Assembly: GCF_036898095.1 (NCBI RefSeq)
Contig: NC_090735.1
Location: forward strand, 7,692,161-7,756,160
Direction of reading: 5' to 3'
Length of the DNA stretch: 64,000 bases
Source: Palaemon carinicauda
Lineage: Eukaryota > Arthropoda > Malacostraca > Decapoda > Palaemonidae
Below are positions 16,691 to 28,100 of this stretch, piece by piece. The notes beneath the pieces are model-generated. The model did no database searches. It worked only from the letters and a program-made list of their open reading frames with translations, and was not told the DNA's origin. Numbering within the stretch: position 1 is the first letter of the stretch; each line of letters starts with the position of its first letter. Position numbers and translations under genes: made by a program.

Positions 16691-18228
16691 CAGCATTAAT
16701 GGAAGGCGACTGGATGGTCTCTCTCGACCTTCAGGATGCATACTTCCACATTCCTATACACCCGGATTCCCAACCGTTTCTGAGGTTTGTTTACAGGAAT
16801 GTGGTGTACCAGTTTCGAGCCCTGTGCTTTGGCCTCAGTCCTGCTCCTCTCGTGTTTACGAGGCTCATGAGGAATGTGGCAAAATTCCTCCATCTATCGG
16901 GAATCCGAGCCTCCCTGTACTTGGACGACTGGCTTCTCAGAGCATCGTCCAGTCATCGCTGTCTGCAGGATCTACATTGGACGTTGGGTCTGGCCAAGGA
17001 GTTGGGACTTTTGGTCAACCTAGAAAAGTCCCAACTGATCCCATCCCAGACTATTCTATATTTGGGGATGGAGATTCGCAGTTCAGTTTTTCGGGCTTTT
17101 CCGTCTGCCACCCGAATAGAACAAGCCCTGCTCAAAGTCCAACTAATGCTGAAAAGAGAACGTTGTTCAGTCAGGAGTTGGATGAGTCTCGTAGGGACTC
17201 TCTCATCCCTGGAGCAGTTTGTCTCGCTAGGGAGACTACACCTTCAGCCTCTCCAGTTCCATCTAGCCTCTCACTGGAACAAGGACAAGACGTTAGAGAC
17301 GGTCTCAATCCCAGTCTCCGAACCAGTAAAGGCATGCCTGAAATGGTGGGACAGCAATATCAGTCTGAGAGAGGGACTATCCCTAGCAGTCAAGAACCCA
17401 AACCACGTGTTGTTCTCAGACGCGTTGGATTTGGGTTGGGGTGCGACCCTGAACGGTCGGGAATGCTCGGGTCTGTGGACCTCAAGTCAGAAGAGCATGC
17501 ACATCAACGGCAAGGAGCTATTAGCAGTCCACTTGGCCTTGATGAAATTCGAAAGCTTTCTTCGAAACAAAGTGGTAGAGGTCAACTCAGACAACACCAC
17601 AGCTTTGGCGTACATCTCCAAGCAAGGAGGCACACACTCCCTCACGCTGTACGAGATCGCAAGGGACCTTCTCATATGGTCAAGAAATCGAGGCATCTCC
17701 CTGTTGACGAGATTCATCCAGGGGGACTTGAACGTCTTGGCAGACTGTCTCAGTCGGAGGGGTCAGGTGATACCCACGGAATGGACCCTCCACAAGGACG
17801 TGTGCAAGAGTCTTTGGGCGACTTGGGGTCAACCCACCATAGACCTCTTTGCCACCTCGTTGACCAAAAGGTTACCAATCTATTGCTCACCAGTCCCAGA
17901 TCCAGAAGCAATCCACATAGACGCGTTTCTACTGGATTGGTCTCATCTGGACTTATATGCATTCCCACCATTCAAGATAGTCAACAAGGTACTGCAGAAG
18001 TTCGCCTCTCACGAAGGGACAAGGTTGACGTTGGTTGCTCCCCTCTGGCCCGCGAGAGAGTGGTTCACCGAGGTACTTCAATGGCTGGTAGACATTCCAA
18101 GAAGTCTTCCTCTAAGGGTAGATCTCTTACGTCAGCCCCACGTAAAGAATTTTCATCAAAGCCTCCCCGCGCTTCGTCTGACTGCCTTCAGACTATCGAG
18201 AGACTCTCAAGAGCTCGAGGCTTTTTGA
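16687..18228 (+). pseudogene. DIRS-A3 RT/RNase H/MT-like remnant
   Basis: Open for 513 codons but lacks the RT fingers because of the junction deletion. Retained: SLDLQDAYFHIPI, CFGLSPAPLVFTRL, YLDDW (16918-16932), RNase H residues in SDAL, GKELLAV, NSDNTTALA and LADCLSR, and the IDLFATS / AFPPF / VAPLWPAREWF domain. The catalytic core looks sound but the missing N-terminus makes function unlikely. Confidence 0.85.
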
Positions 18229-19254
18229 AGGAGGCAGCCAGTGCGATTGCGAGAGCTAGGAGAGCTTCTACCATCAGAGTATACCAGTCGAAGTGGGAAG
18301 TCTTTCGAGACTGGTGCAAGTCAGCATCTGTGTCCTCTTCCAGTACCTCTGTAGCCCAAATCGCAGATTTTCTTTTACATCTGAGAAATGTTCGCTTCCT
18401 CTCAGCTCCCACGATTAAGGGCTACAGGAGCATGTTGGCTTCGGTCTTTCGTCATAGAGGCTTAGATCTTTCCAACAATAAAGATCTCCAAGATCTCCTT
18501 AAGTCTTTCGAGACCTCTAAGGAACGTCGTTTGGCAACTCCTGGATGGAACTTAGACGTGGTCCTAAGGTTCCTCATGTCAGACAGGTTTGAGCCATTAC
18601 ATTCAGCCTCCCTGAAGGATCTCACCCTCAAGACGCTTCTCCTAGTGTGCTTGGCTTCGGCTAAAAGGGTCAGTGAAATTCATGCCTTCAGTAAGAACAT
18701 CGGCTTTTCTACAGAAAAAGCCACATGTTCACTTCAACTTGGTTTCCTGGCCAAAAAATTAACTGCCTTCTCGTCCTTGGCCTAAGTCCTTTGATATACC
18801 TTGCCTGTCAGAGATCGTAGGCAACGAACTTGAAAGAGTGCTGTGTCCAGTTAGAGCTCTTAAGTTCTACTTAGCTCGTACTAAGTCCTTACGAGGTGGA
18901 TCTGAGGCATTATGGTGCTCAGTTAAGAAACCATCATTGCCTATGTCAAAGAATGCTTTGTCATATTCTATCAGATTTTTAATACGAGAGGCTCATTCTC
19001 ACTTGAATGAAAAAGACCGATGCTTGATTAAGGTTAAGACGCACGAAGTAAGAGCTATAGCAACTTCCGTGGCCTTTAAGCAAAATAGATCTCTGCAAAG
19101 TATTATGGACGCGACCTTTTGGAGAAGCAAGTCGGTATTCGCGTCATTTTACTTAAAAGATGTCCAGACTCTTTACGAGGACTGCTACACACTGGGTCCA
19201 TTCGTTGCAGCGAGTGCAGTAGTGGGTGAGGGTTCTACCACTACATTACCTTAA
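18033..19254 (+). pseudogene. DIRS-A3 tyrosine recombinase remnant (frameshift)
   Basis: YR frame reads from the overlap with RT to 18785, where an A-homopolymer indel near 18755 shifts it; the reading continues at 18838-19254. R (AKRVSE), HEVR and ASFYLKDV are all still encoded. The upstream -1 frame across RT is open here too (from 16824). Confidence 0.85.
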
Positions 19255-19647
19255 TTCCAATATCCTTTTAATCTGTCTCTTGAAATGTTGTTAATCTTGT
19301 TTTTGGGTTGTACGGAAGGCTAAGAAGCCTTTCGCATCCTGGTTGATTTGGCGGGTGGTCAAATGTCATTTCTTGAGAGCGCCCAGATTAGGGGTTTGAT
19401 GAGGTCCTGTTGTATGGGTTGCAGCCCTTGATACTTCAGCTCCTGGGAGTCTTTCAGCATCCTAAGAGGATCGCTGGGCTTCGTGAGGAAGACAGACTAA
19501 CAAGGCAGAGTAATCGTCTAAGTCAACTTCCTTACCAGGTACCTATATATATTTGGGTTTTGTTATGATATAACTGTCAAAAACTCTAAGCATATACGCT
19601 GTAAACTTAATTATTTCTGGTCTCTACCCACCACCATGGGTGTGAAT

Positions 19648-19745
19648 CAGCTATTATATATTCACCGGCTAAGTTAAATATTTAAAAATGATATTTTAAT
19701 TATAAAATAAATTTTTGAATATACTTACCCGGTGAATATATAAAT
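19648..19745 (+). repeat. A3 internal complementary region
   Basis: First half complements the left end at 6990-7025 with its ttcaccggctaag signature. Second half complements the right end at 19930-19984. It shows that the ends at 6990 and 19984 belong to one element. Confidence 0.9.
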
Positions 19746-19984
19746 TAAAGGCCCCCCCCCCCCCCTTCCTCCCCGATAGAGACCCAGCGGGATGAGAAGA
19801 ATTGGAGCTGTTTACATGTATATGCGGTATCTGGCCGATAGTTGGCGCTGGTGGGCACACCCGCAACCTTCATAGCGATCGCTCGCGAGTTTTTGTGTTT
19901 TTCTGTCGAGCCGCCGGAGCGTCAGCTATTATATATTCACCGGGTAAGTATATTCAAAAATTTATTTTATAATTAAAATATCAT
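19746..19984 (+). repeat. A3 right inverted terminal repeat
   Basis: Inverse of 6990-7190 (ccgccggagcgtcagc versus gctgacgctccagcgg). Begins with a 13-15 base C run at about 19750 that other copies lack. Confidence 0.88.
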
Positions 19985-20740
19985 AATTCTGTTCTGTTTA
20001 GTCATTCAACTAGTCAGCTAGTTGTACTGTATCCACATAGTGCGCTCTTTATATTTCCTTGTATATTATAGAGGACTGTCTACCACAATATAATAAACCA
20101 CCTGGTAATTAATATGTAATCGTGCATGTTATTTATATATCGCCTACTGCTCGTTCCCATAACCCACATTTATTAACGCTGCACGCCTTTTTTTAAACCA
20201 TAACATGAAGGAAATGAGTATGAATAAATAGTTAAATGTTCAGGGGCTTCTAGACTTTCACTGTGGTTTGTCTTCTCTGTCAAATAGGCATAGGAAGGCT
20301 GGGACTGCTAGCCTACTTAGAGCTCAACAAGTAGGATACAAACCAAATTATTTTGGAGAGAAAAATAAGTTTTTGACCAATACACATATACTAAAAGTAT
20401 AAAGGGAAATGATCTTACTTGGACTGTACTGAAAACTCTAAATCAGATAAAAGTAGACGCATTTAAATGTAGTTTGGAGAGTAATTTCATGAGTGAGGAG
20501 GGCTATAGATGCTTAAGGGGAAAGGTGGAAGAAACAGTTATGTAAAAATTCTTTACTACAAAAGATACCTTTACTTGCTTGTATGAAAATACAAGCTACA
20601 TTTCTATTTTGTGTAATTTGAAAATATTCCACTTATTTTCAATATGTTTTGAGATTCAGCAAAAATGTAGGAAACCATCTTAGAAGCTATTAGCTTCCTA
20701 CAACAATAAGAGCCTTGTATTCTTAATACCATTCTATCCT
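19985..20740. other. AT-rich intergenic stretch, nothing recognised
   Basis: No open frame of note, no repeat end and no RNA gene seen by eye. Confidence 0.5.
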
Positions 20741-20748
20741 CACTATAT

Positions 20749-20750
20749 TA

Positions 20751-20781
<31 letters not shown>

Positions 20782-20783
20782 AA
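20749..20783. repeat. (ATT)n microsatellite
   Basis: About ten ATT units immediately before the LINE-A 5' end. Confidence 0.9.
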
Positions 20784-20849
20784 TCCTGTGAGACATCAAA
20801 GAGGTGGAGCTGGGGGGAGAGTGCCTGCTCCCCGCATTCTAGTTTTGGG

Positions 20850-21609
20850 GTGTTTGAATGTGCGTGGATGTAGTACGATGGAGAGTTAAAGATGTGAGAT
20901 TGGGAGTATGTTTAGGAATAGAAGGATGGATATATTGGCCTTGTGAGGGACAAAGATAAAAGGAAAGGGTGAAGTGATGTTTGGTGAAATGTCTGGTAGA
21001 GTGTCTGGGATTGAAAGGGGAAGAGCGAGAGAGGGCGTGGCTTTATTGCTGAGTGAATGGATGACAGGTTAAGTAGTGGAATGAAAGGAGATATCATCTA
21101 GGTTAATGTGGGTAAGGGTTAGGTTTGGTAGGGAATCTTGGGCTTTTGTCAGTGCGTATGGGCCAGGTTGTTAGAGAAGTGAAGATGGGCATAATGAGGT
21201 CTGGAATGAATTAACTAGGTGTGTAGAAGGACTGGGTAGAAGGAATTATGTAGTTGTCATGGGTGACTTAAATGCTAGAGTGGGTGCTGGAGAGGTAGGT
21301 GTCATTGGGAAGTATGGTGTACCAGGTGAAAATGAGAGTGGTGAGAGACTGGTAGATATATGTGTTGAGCAAGAGATGGTGATAAGTTCTAGCTTTTTCA
21401 AAAAGAAAGGTAAAAACAAGTATACATGGGTAAGAGTGGCAAATGGAAGAGTGGTAGAAAGGGCGTTAATGGATTATGTGTTAATAACTAAAAGAATGTT
21501 TGGAAGATTGAAAGACGTGCACATGTTTAGGGGTATGGCTAACGGTATGTCTGATCACTTTTTGGTGGAAGGAAAATTAGTTGTACCAAAGAATGGGGGA
21601 ATAGAGTAG
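20850..21609 (+). pseudogene. LINE-A endonuclease region
   Basis: The first catalytic Asn is seen in LNVRGC (about 20855). The main open stretch 21259-21609 has GDLNARVG, then DYVLITKRM and MSDHFLV (the SDH active-site end), the standard AP-endonuclease motif order that nicks target DNA. Stops occur in the first 400 bp. Confidence 0.8.
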
Positions 21610-21779
21610 GTGGATGTTAAAGAGAGCTAGTGAGGGTTGAAGAGCGAATAAAAACGGGGGTAAAAAGTAAATATCAAGAAAAGTTGAAAATGGCATATGA
21701 CGAAGGGAAAGTAAGTGAAACTGGTAATTTAGAGGAGTGAAAGTTAGTAAAAGAAGATTTTGTTGGGATTGCAAGTGAT

Positions 21780-23141
21780 GTGTGTAGCAAGAAGTTTGTT
21801 GGAGGCAGCATGAGGAAGGGCAGTGAATGGTGGAATGAAGGAGTGAAGGTAAATGTGGAAGAGAAAAAGAGGGCTTTTGATAAATGGCTGCAGAGTAATA
21901 GTGTAGAGAAGTACGAAAGATATAGAGAGAAAAATGTGGAAGTAAAGCGCAAGGTAAGTGAGGCAAAGAGGGCAGCTGACCTGAGGTGGGGTCAGGGATT
22001 GGGTCATTCATATCAAGAGAATAAGAAGAAGTTTTGGAAAGAAGGGAAGAGAGTAAGGAAGGCTGGTTCAAGAATTGAAGAGACAGTGAAAGATGGAAAT
22101 GGAAGGTTGTTAAAAGGAGAGGAGGCAAGGAAAAGGTGGGCAGAGTATTTTGAAAGTTTGCTGAATGTTGAGGATAATAGGGAGGCAGATATAATTGATG
22201 TTCCAGGTGTTGAGGTGCTGGTGATGGGAGATGAGAATGGGAGAGAGATTACAAGAGAGGAAGTGAGGAGAGCGCTAGATGAAACGAGAGTAGGAAAAGC
22301 ATCTGGTATGGATGGTGTGAGAGCTGGGATGTTGAAGGAAGGGGGTGTGACTGTACTTGAATGGTTGGTGAGATTGTTTAATATGTGTTTTGTGTTGTCA
22401 ATGGTACCAGTAGATTGGGTTTGTGCGTGTATTGTACCACTATACAAGGGTAAGGGAGATGTGCATGAGTGTTGTAATTCAAGGGGTATTAGTTTGTTGA
22501 GTGTAGTTGGAAAAGTGTATGGTAGAGTACTGATTAATAGGGTTAAGGATAAAACAGAGAATGCAATCTTAGAAGTACAGGGTGGTTTTAGAAGAGGTAG
22601 GGGTTGTACGAATCAGAGTTTTACAGTTGAGCAGATATGCGAGAAATATTTAGCAAAAGGTAAGGATGTGTATGTTGTGTTTATGGATCTTGAGAAAGTG
22701 TATGATAGAGTTGATAGGGAAGCAATGTGGAATGTGATGAAGTTATATGGAGTTGGTGGAAGGTTGTTGCAAGCAGTGAAAAGTTTCTACAAAGGTAGTA
22801 AAGCATGTGTTAGGATAGGAAATGAAGTGAGCGATTGGTTTCCGGTGAGAGTGGGACTGAGACTGGGATGTGTGAAGTCACCGTGGTTATTTAACTTGTA
22901 TGTTGATGGAGTAGTGAGAGAGGTGAATGTTCGAGTGCTTGGACAAGGATTGAAACTGGTAGACAAGAATGACCATGAATGGGAGGTAAATCAGTTTTTG
23001 TTTGCGGATGAGACTGTACTGGTTGCAGACGCGGAGGAGAAGCTTGGCCGATTAGTGACAGAATTTGGAAGGGTGTGTGAGAGAAGGAAGTTGAGAGTTA
23101 ATGTGGGTAAGAGTAAGGTTATGAGATGTATGAGAAGGTGA
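21780..23141 (+). pseudogene. LINE-A reverse transcriptase
   Basis: 453-codon open frame. Motifs in order: GKASGMDGV, VPLYKGKGD, SRGISLLSVVGKVY, GGFRRGRGCTNQ, VFMDLEKVYD, GLRLGCVKSPWLF, then FADETVLVAD at 23001-23030. The active-site second Asp is Glu (FADE for FADD), so even the RT core is damaged. Separated from the endonuclease by stops near 21610-21740. Confidence 0.85.
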
Positions 23142-23204
23142 TGCAAGGTTGAATGTCATGTTGAATGGAGAGTTACTTGAGGAGATGGATCAGTTTTAAG
23201 TAAC

Positions 23205-23752
23205 TTGGGGTCTGTTGCTGCAGCAAATGGTGGAGTGGAAGCAGATGTACGTCAGAGAGTGAATGAAGGGTGCAAAGTGTTGGGGGCAGTTAAGGGAGTA
23301 GTAAAAAATAGAGGGTTGGGCATGAATGTAAAGAGAGTTCTGTATGAGAAAGTGATTTTACCAACTGTGATGTATGGATCTGAGTTGTGGGGAATGAAAG
23401 TGACGGAGAGACAGAAATTGAATGTTTGAGATGAAGTGTCTAAGGTATGGCTGGTGTATCTCGAGTAGATAGGGTTAGGAACGAAGTAGTGAGGGTGAGA
23501 ACGGGTGTAAGAAATTAGTTAGCAGTTAGAGTGGATATGAATGTGTTGAGGTGGTTTGGCCATATTGAGAGAATGGAAAATGGCTGTCTGCTAAAGAAGG
23601 TGGTGAATGCAAGAGTTGATGGGAGAAGTACAAGAGGAAGGCCAAGATTTGGGTGGATGGATGAAGTGAAGGAAGCTCTGGGTGATAGGAGGATAGAATG
23701 GAGAGAGGCAAGAGTGGTGCTAGAAACAGGAATGAATGGCGAGCGCTTTTGA
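23205..23752 (+). pseudogene. LINE-A C-terminal region
   Basis: Pieces 23205-23429 (YEKVILPTVMYGSELWGM) and 23531-23752 (VLRWFGHIERME, GRPRFGWMDEV) match the usual LINE C-terminus. A frameshift or stop lies between them. Confidence 0.75.
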
Positions 23753-24029
23753 TGCAGTTCCGGTAGGCCCTGCTGCTTCCTCCGGTGCCTCGGATGACCG
23801 CAGAGGTAGCAGCAGTAGGGGATTCAGCATTATGAAGCTTCATCTGTGGTGGATAATGTGGAAGGGTGGGCTGTGCCACCCTAGTAGTACCAGCCGAACT
23901 CGGTTCAGTCCCTTGTCAGGCGGGGAGGAACATAGAGAGGAGACGTCCCCTTTTTTGTTTCATTTGTTTGATGTCAGCTACCCCCTAAAATGGGGGGAAG
24001 TGCCTTGGTATATGTATGTATGTATTACT

Positions 24030-24265
24030 TTCTAAGCTACAACCTTAGTTGGGAAAGCAGGATACTATAACCCACTTATTGCTATAAAGAGTAACATTGT
24101 TTTTATTTTGTATTGTTCTTAAAATATTTTTTGAGTGTTCATTAAATATATTCTAATTTATTAATTTCCTTGTTTACTTTCCTCACTCGGCTATTTTCTT
24201 ATCCAGGGAACCCATAGGCTTACAACATCTTGCTTTTCCAACTAAGATTTTGGCTTAGATAAAGG
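24030..24265. repeat. Decayed dispersed repeat (inverted halves)
   Basis: 'agctacaaccttagttggga' at about 24040 and the inverse 'gcttttccaactaagatttt' near 24230. The second half (ctcactcggctatttt, gggaacccataggctta) matches the repeat at 51.45-51.59 kb. This sequence type is familiar from decapod genomes; no coding capacity. Confidence 0.6.
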
Positions 24266-24897
24266 ATACAATTATAGTTTGCATCATTGTAAAAAAAATA
24301 CTTTAAACCATTTCCATGTTCCTTGCACAAGTTGAAACATAAATGGATAATAGGAGAAATAAACATAGATTAGTTTTTTCTATAGCTAAAATGAAACAAG
24401 TAAAATACAACCAATTTATTCATATCAATTTGTGTCTGAGGTTAATGGTGAAGAAAAATTCACAGACGCCTGATTGTACCATCAATGTAATCTATAGTGG
24501 TTTAATTTTCTGAAACTGATTTTTTTCATGGCTTAGCTAATATTCATATAAATTTTGGTGTTCAACAATCCGATTAAGAATAAACTATATATAAAGAAAT
24601 ATCTAAATATAAGCGTGATAAAAACATTTGAACATGTTATAAATTTTCTAGATACAAATTCTTAAACTACTAATTAATGCTATTGATGATAATATCAAGT
24701 GCTACAGAAGTCTATAGGAAAGCACCCATTCTTTAAATTTGTAAACCATGATGAAAACAAGCTAAAATTATATTTTGAATAGTTATTTTCATGTCAATAA
24801 GCTACTTGGGAGTATTTCAGAGGTAATCTCTACTGCTGTTCAGTAAAGATACTTTAAAAAAGAAAAAAAAAGTATTTTGTCATTCAAGAAGAGACAA

Positions 24898-24954
<57 letters not shown>

Positions 24955-25000
24955 TAAAAAAACTCTACAAGATCACTTAAGGAGCCGTTGCAAAGCTAGA
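24266..25000. other. AT-rich sequence upstream of CCNC
   Basis: No gene recognised. Contains an (AAT)n microsatellite at 24899-24954. The CCNC promoter should lie between here and 25090, but no clear core element was identified. Confidence 0.5.
24899..24954. repeat. (AAT)n microsatellite
   Basis: About 18 uninterrupted AAT units, roughly 140 bp upstream of the CCNC start codon. Confidence 0.95.
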
Positions 25001-25090
25001 ATCTGGAACCATATTTACTACTAACATTACGAGGTGTCGTTAGTGTTATTGTTCTTCGATTAAGGCTCTTTATTTGGTTTTAATTCCGAA

Positions 25091-25122
25091 ATGGCTGGAA
25101 ATTTTTGGCAGAGTGCTCACTA
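25091..25122 (+). CDS. CCNC: CCNC exon 1
   Basis: ATG plus ten codons (MAGNFWQSAH) and the first two bases of the Tyr codon, followed by gtaagt. The start follows aattccgaa. It is too short to be noticed as an ORF but matches the invariant cyclin C N-terminus. Confidence 0.92.
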
Positions 25123-28100
25123 GTAAGTATTTTGGATTTTAATTGCTGTTATATAAAGAGAAGTGATTATCATAGGTTACCGTAGATTACGCTTGTCAAA
25201 GCCTAGCCTAGGGTAGTTTATCTCTCTTATCTAGTACAAATCACTACAGCAGGAATGTTGCTTTGACCTAAAATGCATTAATCATAGAGTATTTGTTCCT
25301 ACACGAATACAAACCAATTGCTCATTACTATGAATATATGTTTTTAGGGGGCCTTTGTAGATTAGCGGCCAGGTCCCGCTTGCATAGAAAACGGGTATTT
25401 TATTCCAAATTTTTAGCTGTTCGTAAGACGTGGTCGCTGTACTGCAAACACTGTAATCGTTGCTCTGCAAAACCTCTTAACGTTGCAGGAGAGGATAAAC
25501 GTTGCACGTGAGCTCCTGTGTTATTTGATGTAAGTGAAGAAAATTAAGGACTTAAAGGTGTTATGGGCTCAAAATCGAAAATGGAAAATAAGGGCAAGAC
25601 TGGAACGAAGCCGAAGGTGAAGATGGTGAGGAACGAGGATGTAGAAACCTCATTAGACGAAGAAATGGAAAGGGAACCGGCTGACTGTGCCATGTGCGAC
25701 AGAGAGGTAACAAAGAAACAATATGGAATCGCCTGTGACTACTGTGAGTCTTGGTTCCACAATGGTTGTGTAAAGATTAGCAGGGAAGATTACAAAGTGC
25801 TGCAGAATAACAAAAGTCTCTCTTGGTTTTGTAGAGAATGTAGGGGATCATATAGGAATATGAAGGTTGAGTATAAAAAGATGAAGGAGATTAATGATAG
25901 GCTAATGGATAGGCTGCAGGTACTGGAACATGCAATAATAGAAATAAAGGACTCGATAGGTTCGGCACAGGTAGGACAAGTTAATATGCCTATAGAAGCC
26001 ATCAGGGAAGAAGTTAGAGAAGAGGTTAAAGAGATAATGGAAAAGGAAAAGAGGAAAAATAATCTGGTAATATATAATGTCGAGGAATGCATAGAAGGAA
26101 GCACAGAGGAAAAACAAAGAAAGGATAAGGATAGGTGTGAGCGACTGTTCAAAGATAATATAGGGGTAACTGGAGTTGAAGTAGTGGAAACAGTCAGGTT
26201 AGGTAGGTTGGAAATAGGTAATAGACCAACTGATAGCCAAGAGGTTAGAAACCAAAGAAATAAACCTAGGCCATTACTAGTAAAAATGAAAAGTGATAGA
26301 GAGAAGTGGACAATTATAGGAAAGGCTAAGAACCTTAGAAATTGTCCAGAAACAAGAGAAAGTAGAATCTTTATAGCGCCAGATCTAACGATGAGAGAGA
26401 GAGAGCAAGATAGGTGCTTAAGGGAAGAATTACAAACAAAGAGACAAAATGGTGAAGATGGATGGTTCATAAAGAAAGGAAAATTGCACAGAAGGGAAAA
26501 TTTTTGTTGGAACGAGGAAGACACACAAGAACTTTAAGGAAAGAAGAAGAATATAAACACAAAATTAAAGAAAACTTTAAGATTTACTTGTTGAACATAC
26601 AATGCTTAACAAAACAAAAACTGATGGAAGTTGAGAAGGAATTAAATAGTAGAAATAAACTTTTTTGCTTGACAGAAACACACCAAAAGTTAGATAGATT
26701 AAATTTAAGTAAGGGTGTTAAAAAAGTAGAAAATATGAGGAATATGGATGATAAAAAAGAAGGAGGTTTGATGATACTTTATAGAAATAGTGACAGTCTA
26801 GAATTGGAAAAGATAGAAACTAAAAGTAAAGACCTGTTGCATGTTAAGTGTAATGCTTATAAGCATACATTTAGATTATTGTTGGTTTATTTTTCAGCAG
26901 GGAATACTGAAGAAGACAAAAGCAGGGATAAAATAATAAAACAGGAATGTGAAAGAATTATTAGAAATCTAAATGAAGAAGAGGCATTGATGATATTAGG
27001 GGATTTCAATGGACATGTAGGATTTTTAGGTTACCAGAATTTAGACAGGAACGGGGAAATGATTCTCGATTGGATGAATGAACATGGGTTAGTCCTATTG
27101 AATGGAGATTTAAGATGTAAAGGTATATATACATGGGAAAGATTGCAACAAAAAAGTGTAATAGACTACGTACTAGTAAACGAACAAATGTATAAACACT
27201 TTAGGGAAATTATTATAGACGAGGAAAAATTGAATTTTGACATCTCAGATCATAATCTGATCACTATAGAACTGGAATTCATGAGTGACCAGAACAAAAA
27301 TTTTAATAAAGGAAGATGGGAGGAAGTAAAATACTTTAGGACAGATGAAAATAGTTTAAGAGAATATACAACAAGAGTAGAGGAAATTGTAAGAGATAGA
27401 CAAATAGACAGAATAGAAGGAATGGATCTGATAATAAAAGAGGCTGCAGAAGAAAAATTGGCAAGAGTATATAAAAGGAAAGTTCTTGATGAAGAAAAGG
27501 TACATGAGCAACCCTGGATGAACGATGAAATAAGAAAAGGCATAAAGGAAAGGAAGGATTTAAACAGAAAGAAAAGAAATGAATCCAATATCGAAGTAAA
27601 AAAGGTATTAGAAGAGAGATATGGTCAAAAGAAGAGGGAAGTGCAAGAAATGATAAAGAAGGAAATTACTAGATTTGAAAAAAAGGTAACAGAAGAAATA
27701 AAAATGGATAAAAATAAAAAACTCTGGGAGAATATTGATAGAATAAGGAACAGACAGAAAGCCCATGGCAAAGTTATACAACTTTATGGAGAACAAGGAA
27801 ATAAGCTAAATAAGGAAGAAACAAAAGAGGAATTAATCAAGTACTGGAAAACTATATATTGTAAACATGAAAATAAAATAGACTCAGTTTGGAATGAAGA
27901 AAAACAGATAGAATATGAAAATGAAATAGCGCATCAGGAAGATACAACAAGAATAGATGAATAAAATATCCTGGACATACTTAGGGAACACTATGACCTT
28001 GTAATGGTAACAAAAGGGAAAATAAAACCAATGAAAAATCCAAAAATCACAACAGAAAAAGTAAAGAATTGCCTGGGAAAATTAAAGGCAAAAAAAGCGG

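Larger units (their letters stand above)
6990..19984 (+). mobile_element. DIRS copy A3, degenerate, split by nested copy A2
   Basis: The left ITR at 6990-7207 matches (inverted) only the right ITR at about 19755-19984, sharing the gctgacgctcc signature, while the sequence between 7208 and 13716 is a complete second element. A3's 5' leader resumes at 13717 (cagtcttggtgaag, homologous to the A2 leader at 7446). Without A2 the copy is about 6.5 kb. Its Gag has stops and indels, the Gag-RT junction is deleted, and YR is frameshifted, so it is not autonomous. Confidence 0.9.
20788..24030 (+). mobile_element. LINE-A: RTE-like non-LTR retrotransposon, full length but decayed
   Basis: Starts near 'gaggtggagctggggggagagtg', a start also seen in the inverted copy at 47.8 kb. 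It carries an APE-type endonuclease, RT and C-terminal region, and ends with a G/C-rich 3' UTR and a (TATG)n tail at about 24010-24027, a tail style typical of RTE elements. Several stops and frameshifts make it inactive. Confidence 0.85.

Noticed and set aside
21577..22447. Long minus-strand frames opposite LINE-A
   Set aside because: Shadows of a purine-rich coding strand; S/P/F/L-rich with no domain.
25790..26524. 244-codon minus-strand frame opposite LINE ORF1
   Set aside because: Complement of A-rich LINE coding sequence; no similarity or motif.
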